Source: Jatrophihabitans sp.
Lineage (GTDB): Bacteria > Actinomycetota > Actinomycetes > Mycobacteriales > Jatrophihabitantaceae
DNA length: 33,050 bases
Direction: 5' to 3'
Assembly: GCA_004299665.1 (NCBI GenBank)
Contig: SCQZ01000389.1
Span: 1-33,050, forward strand
Shown piece after piece: positions 28,177-33,050 of this stretch (positions are counted from its first letter, which is position 1; every line of letters starts with the position of its first letter). The translations under genes and the position numbers were made by a program. The notes under the pieces are model-generated. The model did not search any database. It worked only from the letters and a program-made list of their open reading frames with translations, and was not told where the DNA came from.

Positions 28177-29952
28177 ATGGCACGCGAGTTCGCGAAGGTC
28201 GGCGTGGTGGGGCTCGGCACCATGGGTGCGGGCATCGTCGAGGTGTTCGCCCGCAACGGCCTGGGCGTCGTGGGCGTCGACATCAGCGACGAGGCCGTCG
28301 CACACGGCCGCGGCATCATCGAGCACTCCACCGCCCGCGCCGTGGCGCGGGGCAAGCTCAGCGAGTCCGAGCAGCGTGACCTGCACGATCGCGTCAGCTA
28401 CGCCACCGACCTGGCCGCGCTCTCCGACGCGGACCTCGTCGTCGAGGCCGTCCCGGAGCACCTCGACCTCAAGCGTGCGATCTTCACCGACCTGGACAAG
28501 GTCTGCAAGCCCGAGGCGATCCTGGCCACCAACACCTCGTCGCTGTCGGTGACCGAGATCGCCGTCGCCACCGGCAGGCCCGGCAAGGTGGTCGGGATGC
28601 ACTTCTTCAACCCCGCACCGGTGATGAAGCTCGTCGAGGTCGTGCGCAGTGTCGTGACCGAGCAGGAGGTCATCGACGACCTCGAGGTGTTCGCCCAGAA
28701 GCTCGGCAAGGTGGACGTCACGATCGGCGACCGCGCCGGGTTCATCGCCAACGCGCTGCTGTTCGGGTACCTGAACCACGCGGTGTCGCTGTACGAGTCG
28801 CGCTACGCCAGTCGCGAGGACATCGACGCCGCGATGCGCCTCGGCTGCGGCCTGCCCATGGGCCCCCTCGCGCTGCTCGACCTGATCGGTCTGGACACCG
28901 CCTACGAGATCCTGGACTCGATGTACAAGCAGGGCCGGGACCGCCTGCACGCCCCGCAACCGATCTTCAAGCAGATGGTCACCGCCGGGTTGCTCGGGCG
29001 CAAGAGCGGGCGCGGGTTCTACCGCTACGACGCGCCCGGCTCGCCCACCGTCGTCGCGGATGAACACACCCCGGCCGCCGACGGCGCCCCGGCCGGTGCG
29101 CGCGCGGTGTCGCGGGTCGGCGTCGTCGGCTCGGGCACGATGGCGACCGGCATCGTCGAGGTCTTCGCGAAGGCGGGCTTCGAGGTCACGTTCGTGGCGC
29201 GCAGCGAGGACAAGGTGGCCAAGGTCGTCGCCGCGATCACCCGCTCGCTCGACAAGGCCGTCCAGCGCGGCAAGCTCGCCGAGGCGGACCGGGAGGCCGC
29301 ACTCGGGCGCGTCACGGGCTCGACGCGCCTCGACGACCTGGCGGGCGCCCAGTTGGTGGTCGAGGCGGTCGTGGAGGACCTGGCGGTCAAGCAGACGCTC
29401 TTCTCCAACCTCGACGACATCTGCGCCCCGGGAACCGTGCTCGCCACGACGACCTCGAGCCTGCCGGTGATCGAGTGCGCCGCCGCCACGTCACGCCCGG
29501 CGGACGTCGTCGGCATGCACTTCTTCAACCCGGCCGCGGTCATGAAGCTGGTCGAGGTCGTCAGCACCGTCTCCACCGCCGCCGAGGCGGAGGCGACCGT
29601 GCTGGACGTGACGCGGCGGATCGGCAAGCACGCGGTGCGCTGCGGGGACCGCGCCGGGTTCATCGTCAACGCCCTGCTGTTCCCGTACCTGAACGACGCC
29701 GTCAAGATGCTCGAGGCGCACTACGCGACCGCCGACGACATCGACGCGGCGATGAAGGTCGGGTGCGGTTACCCGATGGGGCCGTTCGAACTGCTGGACG
29801 TGGTCGGCAACGACGTGTCGCTCGCGATCCAGCGCGAGCTGTACCTGGAGTTCCGTGAGCGCGGCTTCGCGCCCGCGCCGCTGCTCGAGCACCTGGTGAC
29901 GGCCGGGCGGCTGGGCCGCAAGACCGGCAAGGGGTTCCGCGACTACAGCTGA
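28177..29952 (+). CDS. hbd: Tandem-fused 3-hydroxybutyryl-CoA dehydrogenase
   Basis: The product is 591 aa, two complete 3-hydroxyacyl-CoA dehydrogenases in one chain. Each oxidises or forms a 3-hydroxyacyl-CoA with NAD(P). Unit 1 (about 1-290) has the Rossmann loop GLGTMG and the catalytic His142 in MHFFNPAP. Unit 2 (about 311-591) has GSGTMA and His448 in MHFFNPAA. A linker rich in Ala and Pro joins them. Both units keep the helical C-terminal domain (GDRAGFI with NALLF, and GRKSGRGFYRY or GRKTGKGFRDY). AGGAGGA precedes the ATG. The context suggests reduction of acetoacetyl-CoA in the ethylmalonyl-CoA pathway. The Gly-to-Ala change in loop 2 might alter cofactor choice. Confidence 0.9.
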   Translation: MAREFAKVGVVGLGTMGAGIVEVFARNGLGVVGVDISDEAVAHGRGIIEHSTARAVARGKLSESEQRDLHDRVSYATDLAALSDADLVVEAVPEHLDLKRAIFTDLDKVCKPEAILATNTSSLSVTEIAVATGRPGKVVGMHFFNPAPVMKLVEVVRSVVTEQEVIDDLEVFAQKLGKVDVTIGDRAGFIANALLFGYLNHAVSLYESRYASREDIDAAMRLGCGLPMGPLALLDLIGLDTAYEILDSMYKQGRDRLHAPQPIFKQMVTAGLLGRKSGRGFYRYDAPGSPTVVADEHTPAADGAPAGARAVSRVGVVGSGTMATGIVEVFAKAGFEVTFVARSEDKVAKVVAAITRSLDKAVQRGKLAEADREAALGRVTGSTRLDDLAGAQLVVEAVVEDLAVKQTLFSNLDDICAPGTVLATTTSSLPVIECAAATSRPADVVGMHFFNPAAVMKLVEVVSTVSTAAEAEATVLDVTRRIGKHAVRCGDRAGFIVNALLFPYLNDAVKMLEAHYATADDIDAAMKVGCGYPMGPFELLDVVGNDVSLAIQRELYLEFRERGFAPAPLLEHLVTAGRLGRKTGKGFRDYS

Positions 29953-29956
29953 GGGC

Positions 29957-30853
29957 CTACGGCGCCTCGGGGGGCTGCGCCAGCGGAATCTCCAGCTCGG
30001 CGCCGATCTTGCCGTGCAGCGCACGCAACTCGGCGTGCACGAGGTCCCGGTGCTCGTGCAGGCGCTGCACCTCCAGGCGCGCGTCCGCGACCAGCCGGCG
30101 CGCCTGCTCCTCGGCCTTCGCCCGCTCCTCGGCCAGCTCGGCGCTCTGATCGGTACGGCGCTGGCGCAGCACGATCTCGAAGTCGTCCTCGGCCTCCTTG
30201 CGCGCGGTGGCCGACTGCGCGTCGGCCCGCTCGCGCTCGGTGCGGGCCTGCTCGTCCAGACGGTGCCGCTCGATCTCGGCCTCGCGGGTGAGCCGCTCCT
30301 CCTCGCCGCGGGTCTGCGTCACGCTCTCGATCAGGTCCGCCTCGACCCTGGTGCGGTACTGGTCGGCCTCGGCGATACGGCGCCGGAAGGTCTCGTCGGA
30401 CTCCGCGAGCCTGGCGGTCGCCTCGGCCACGATCCGCTCGGCGTCGGCCCGCGCCGCCGCGGTGGTGCGGGCGGCGGCATCCGAGGCGCCGTTGCGGACC
30501 CGCTCGGCATCGGCGGTCGCCTCGTTGCGGACCCGGGTCGCCTCGCTCTGTGCGGCCTCGAGGATCTCCCGCACCCGGTCCTCGACGTTGTCGAAGGTGA
30601 GGGTCTCGGTGGCCGCCCGCAGCTGTCGGCGCAGGGACTCGATGTGCGCCTGGGCGCTGGCCAGCTGGGCGGCGAGGTCGGCGGACCGGGCCTGGGCCGC
30701 GTCCCGCTCGACAGCCGCCGCGGTGAGGTCGTCCTCGACCTGCCCGAGGTAGCTGTCCACCTGTCCACGGTCGTAGCCGCGCAGTGCCTGGGCGAATCCG
30801 CGGTACCCGTCGGTGAGCATCGGCAGGACGTCGTGGTCGGAGTCGCTACTCAT
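29957..30853 (-). CDS. FilP/DivIVA-like coiled-coil protein
   Basis: The product is 298 aa. The N-terminus has the DivIVA/FilP/Scy-type signature RGYDRGQVDSYLGQVEDDL (about residues 25-43). Almost all the rest is charged, Ala- and Glu-rich coiled coil, broken by a short Pro-rich tail. Proteins of this type form filaments or polar scaffolds that guide growth. Size and neighbourhood (mce, thiolase, hbd close by) match Streptomyces filP as I remember it. On the minus strand GACAAT lies 7 nt before the ATG and there is no Shine-Dalgarno, so the mRNA may be leaderless. The stop is 4 nt from that of convergent hbd. No catalytic domain is visible. Confidence 0.75.
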   Translation of the reverse strand: MSSDSDHDVLPMLTDGYRGFAQALRGYDRGQVDSYLGQVEDDLTAAAVERDAAQARSADLAAQLASAQAHIESLRRQLRAATETLTFDNVEDRVREILEAAQSEATRVRNEATADAERVRNGASDAAARTTAAARADAERIVAEATARLAESDETFRRRIAEADQYRTRVEADLIESVTQTRGEEERLTREAEIERHRLDEQARTERERADAQSATARKEAEDDFEIVLRQRRTDQSAELAEERAKAEEQARRLVADARLEVQRLHEHRDLVHAELRALHGKIGAELEIPLAQPPEAP

Positions 30854-30860
30854 GGACTCG

Positions 30861-30866
30861 ATTGTC
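30861..30866 (-). promoter_or_regulatory. Candidate leaderless -10 of the FilP-like gene
   Basis: Read on the minus strand, GACAAT is followed by 7 nt and the ATG. A possible -35, GTGACC, lies 17 bp upstream. The short 63-nt gap to ccrA has no terminator, so readthrough from ccrA is also possible. Confidence 0.4.
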
Positions 30867-30916
30867 ACACTTGCGACCAAACGGGTCACGGCCGTACCGG
30901 TTGGCGACCTGCCCGA

Positions 30917-32257
30917 TCACCTGCCGCGGAAGCGGTTGATCGCGTCCAGGTGTCGGGCCCGGAGCGGGGCGTCGCGCACGCCCAGCCCCTCCTCGGGCGC
31001 GAGGCACAGCACGCCGACCTTGCCCTGGTGCAGGTTGCGGGACACGTCGTAGGTCGCCTGCCCGGTCTCGGCGAGCGGGTACACCCGCGAGAGGGTCGGC
31101 GCGATCGCGCCCTTGGCGATGAGCCGGTTCGCCTCCCACGACTCCTTGTAGTTGGCGAAGTGCGAGCCGACGATGCGCTTGAGCGTCATCCACAGGTAGC
31201 GGTTGTCGTACTCGTGCATGAAGCCCGACGTGGAGGCGCAGGTGGCGATGGTGCCGCCGCGCTTGGTGACGTACACCGACGCCCCGAACGTCTCGCGCCC
31301 CGGGTGCTCGAAGACGATGTCGACGTCGTCCCCGCCGGTGAGCTCGCGGATCTTCGTGCCGAGCCGCTTCCACTCGCCCGGCTGCTGCTCGCCGTCCTTC
31401 CAGAACCGGTACCCCTCCGCCTTGCGGTCGATGACGAACTCGGCCCCCATGTCGTGGCACAGCTGGGCCTTGTCGGGCGAGGAGACCACACAGATCGGGG
31501 TCGCCCCACCGTTGAGCGCGTACTGGGTGGCGTAGGAGCCCAGGCCGCCGGTGGCCCCCCAGATCAGCACGACGTCGCCCTGTTTCATACCCGCGCCGTG
31601 ATGGCTGACCAGCTGGCGGTAGGCGGTGCAGTTCACCAGCCCCGGGCAGGCGGCCTCCTCCCAGGTCAGGTGCAGCGGCCGCGGCATCAACTGGTTGGCC
31701 TTCACGAGGGCGAGTTCGGCCAGCCCGCCGAAGTTGGTCTCGAAGCCCCAGATCCGCTGCTGCGGGTCCATCATCGTGTCGTCGTGGCCCTGCGCGTCCT
31801 CCAGTTCGACCGACAGGCAGTGCGCGACGACCTCGTCGCCCGGCGCCCACTTGGTCACGCCCGGACCGACACGCAGCACGACGCCGGCGAGGTCCGAGCC
31901 CACGACGTGGTACGGGCGGTCGTGCTTGCGTGCCAGCGGGGAGGACCTGCCGTACCGCTCCAGGAAGCCGAAGGTCGACAACGGCTCGAAGATCGAGGTC
32001 CAGACGGTGTTGTAGTTGATGGCGCTCGCCATCACCGCGACGATGGCCTCGCCCGGCCCCAGTTCGGGGGTGTCGACCTCCTGCAGCCGCAGGCTCTTGC
32101 GGGGGTCCTTGTCGCGGGTCTGCAGGCCGTCGAACATGCCGACGTCCTCCTTGCGTACGACCATGCCCTCGTACGTGTCCGGAACCGGCAGGTCGGCCAC
32201 CGCCGACAGGTTGTCCGAGACGATCGCGCTGCGGATCTCGTCCATGTGTTGCGACAT
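30917..32257 (-). CDS. ccrA: Crotonyl-CoA carboxylase/reductase
   Basis: The product is 446 aa, a zinc-independent medium-chain dehydrogenase/reductase. It reduces crotonyl-CoA with NADPH while fixing CO2, giving ethylmalonyl-CoA. Residues reported to hold CO2 in the Kitasatospora enzyme are in place: Asn81 (SAINYNTVW), Phe172-Glu173 (WGFETNFGG) and His366 (VGSHFANY). The NADPH-binding loop reads WGATGGLGSYATQYA. These residues argue for a true carboxylase rather than a plain reductase. The ATG at 32257 has GGAGG 8-10 nt upstream. It has its own promoter and operator candidate after mce. Confidence 0.95.
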   Translation of the reverse strand: MSQHMDEIRSAIVSDNLSAVADLPVPDTYEGMVVRKEDVGMFDGLQTRDKDPRKSLRLQEVDTPELGPGEAIVAVMASAINYNTVWTSIFEPLSTFGFLERYGRSSPLARKHDRPYHVVGSDLAGVVLRVGPGVTKWAPGDEVVAHCLSVELEDAQGHDDTMMDPQQRIWGFETNFGGLAELALVKANQLMPRPLHLTWEEAACPGLVNCTAYRQLVSHHGAGMKQGDVVLIWGATGGLGSYATQYALNGGATPICVVSSPDKAQLCHDMGAEFVIDRKAEGYRFWKDGEQQPGEWKRLGTKIRELTGGDDVDIVFEHPGRETFGASVYVTKRGGTIATCASTSGFMHEYDNRYLWMTLKRIVGSHFANYKESWEANRLIAKGAIAPTLSRVYPLAETGQATYDVSRNLHQGKVGVLCLAPEEGLGVRDAPLRARHLDAINRFRGR

Positions 32258-32296
32258 CGGCTGGCCTCCACGGGCGGTCGGCGGGCAGGGTCTCAC

Positions 32297-32325
32297 ATGT
32301 TACTGGTCGGTAACCAGGGTGTCCT
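32297..32325 (-). promoter_or_regulatory. ccrA promoter with palindromic operator
   Basis: On the minus strand AGGACA (32325-32320) and TAACAT (32302-32297) are 17 bp apart. The palindrome GTTAC-N6-GTAAC (32299-32314) overlaps the -10 and the spacer. Its core TTACTGGTCGGTAA looks like a TetR-family operator and resembles a sequence in the meaA promoter. The -35 overlaps the mce stop codon. Confidence 0.5.
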
Positions 32326-32756
32326 CAGTGGCCTGCGGCGGGCTCGACGAGTTCGACCAGCACGCCACCGGCGTCCTTGGGGTGGATGAAGTTGACGCGG
32401 CTGTCCGCGGTACCGCGCCGCGGGGCCTCGTACAGCAGCCGGACCCCCTTGGCCCGCAGCGCGTCGCAGACCTGGTCGATGTCGGTGACGGTGTAGGCGA
32501 GCTGCTGGATGCCCGGGCCGTTGCGGCCCAGGAACTTGGCGATCGTGGAGGTCTCGGACAGCGGCGCGAGCAGCTGGATGCGCGTGGCCCCGTCGCCGAC
32601 GGCGAGCATCGCCTCGCGCACGCCCTGCTCCTCGTTCGTCTCCTCGTGGACGCTGACGATGCCGAAGGTGTCGCGGTAGAACGCGATCGCGGCGTCCAGG
32701 TCGGGGACCGCGATCCCGACGTGGTCGATCTTCGTGAACAGGCTGGAGTCGGGCAT
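32325..32756 (-). CDS. mce: Methylmalonyl/ethylmalonyl-CoA epimerase
   Basis: The product is 143 aa, a VOC-fold epimerase that interconverts the (2S) and (2R) forms of methylmalonyl- or ethylmalonyl-CoA. It links CcrA product to the mutase. The family pattern is clear: IDHVGIAVPDLDAAIAFYR, then NEEQGVREAML, QLLAPL, YEAPRRGTADSRVNFIHPKD and GVLVELVE. His11 and the final Glu are metal-ligand candidates. Where many homologues have His-His, this one has Gln-Gln (GPGIQQLAY), which I associate with a mycobacterial-type subgroup. GAGGA precedes the ATG. It is divergent from the thiolase gene. Confidence 0.9.
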   Translation of the reverse strand: MPDSSLFTKIDHVGIAVPDLDAAIAFYRDTFGIVSVHEETNEEQGVREAMLAVGDGATRIQLLAPLSETSTIAKFLGRNGPGIQQLAYTVTDIDQVCDALRAKGVRLLYEAPRRGTADSRVNFIHPKDAGGVLVELVEPAAGH

Positions 32757-32847
32757 CTGCCCATCCTCGCCGCCGGACCGGGCGCAGCGCGAGCGGGGCC
32801 GGTCGCGGCGTGCCCAGCTTCACATCGGGCCATTCCGGGCCGCTGGC

Positions 32848-32853
32848 TAGAGT
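32848..32853 (+). promoter_or_regulatory. Candidate thiolase -10
   Basis: TAGAGT in the mce-thiolase divergent gap (32757-32910) is a fair -10 and predicts a leader of about 50 nt. The -35 is weak. I found no TTAC-N6-GTAA motif in this gap. Confidence 0.4.
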
Positions 32854-32910
32854 TGGCCCCAGCAGGCCGGCATCGCGCGGGCTGCGCAGAGCTGTGTCGA
32901 GGAGGAACTC

Positions 32911-33050
32911 ATGACTGGATCGGTCATCGTCAGCGGTGCACGGACGCCGATGGGCCGCTTGCTCGGTTCGCTGAAGGGCTTCTCCGGCGCGGACCTCGGC
33001 GGCTTCGCCATCAAGGCCGCCCTGGAACGCGCGGGCGCGACGCCCGCGCG
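32911..33050 (+). CDS. Acetyl-CoA C-acetyltransferase (thiolase), N-terminal fragment
   Basis: Only the first 46 codons are in the window. The start MTGSVIVSGARTPMGRLLGSLKGFSGADLGG is the standard N-terminus of biosynthetic thiolases, which join two acetyl-CoA into acetoacetyl-CoA. The catalytic Cys lies beyond the window. GAGGAGG (32899-32905) precedes the ATG. Its place beside mce matches fadA4 in M. tuberculosis and SCO5399 in Streptomyces as I recall them. It would feed Hbd and CcrA. Confidence 0.9.
   Translation, partial: MTGSVIVSGARTPMGRLLGSLKGFSGADLGGFAIKAALERAGATPA

Noticed and set aside
30014..32389. 791-codon plus-strand frame opposite the FilP-like gene and ccrA
   Set aside because: Antisense to two well-supported genes and has no start signal or domain; explained by codon bias on the other strand.

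Overview
The window is a very GC-rich stretch of actinobacterial chromosome. It carries no tRNA, rRNA, phage, plasmid or transposase gene that I can recognise. The gene order is close to the conserved actinobacterial block known from Mycobacterium and Streptomyces: thrC-thrB-rho, rpmE-prfA-prmC-tsaC-wecA-like, the atp operon, a DUF2550 gene, pduO-murA, nucS, then ccrA-mce-thiolase. Class-level assignment (Actinomycetes) is safe. The delta subunit is separate rather than fused to b, and there is a FilP-like coiled-coil gene, so this is not a mycobacterium. I cannot name the genus.

Layout. (1) 1-3256: end of threonine synthase, homoserine kinase, and a Rho factor with a long Q/N/G-rich insertion, preceded by a structured leader with a possible upstream ORF. 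(2) 3257-8272: a four-gene CUT1 sugar ABC transporter (ATPase, lipoprotein, two permeases) between rho and rpmE, which are neighbours in M. tuberculosis. One permease carries an unexpected extracytoplasmic beta-sandwich-like domain. (3) 8396-12482: rpmE with a strong hairpin terminator, then a tightly overlapping prfA-prmC-tsaC-wecA-like run. (4) 12558-20848: the F1Fo ATP synthase operon (atpZ-like, atpI, atpB-E-F-H-A-G-D-C) and a DUF2550 gene. It has a 12-codon leader ORF, and two coupled mini-ORFs on an 80-bp tandem repeat sit between atpA and atpG. (5) 20881-25197: a VOC protein, an HTH-PASTA protein with a palindrome over its own -10, gluconokinase, PduO adenosyltransferase, MurA and a phosphatidylcholine-synthase-like enzyme. 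(6) 25313-33050: ethylmalonyl-CoA pathway genes (meaA/ecm, tandem hbd, ccrA, mce, thiolase), interleaved with nucS and the FilP-like gene.

How the genes work together. The thiolase, Hbd, CcrA, Mce and MeaA/Ecm products cover acetyl-CoA to methylsuccinyl-CoA in the ethylmalonyl-CoA route. The crotonase step and the later enzymes are not in the window. PduO makes the adenosylcobalamin that Ecm needs. The ccrA and meaA promoters share a TTAC-N6-GTA(A/C) motif, which suggests one regulator for the pathway. Several genes (VOC, HTH-PASTA, murA, pcs, nucS, filP) have a -10-like hexamer 6-7 nt before the start codon and no good Shine-Dalgarno sequence, so they are probably read from leaderless mRNAs.

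The best candidates for something new are the ribosome-binding-site-bearing mini-repeat family (atpA/atpG, atpD/atpC, upstream of prfA, and in-frame inside gntK), the HTH-PASTA regulator with its palindrome, the shared ethylmalonyl-CoA operator, and the domain-inserted permease. All assignments come from reading sequence and from remembered family motifs; no database search was run.
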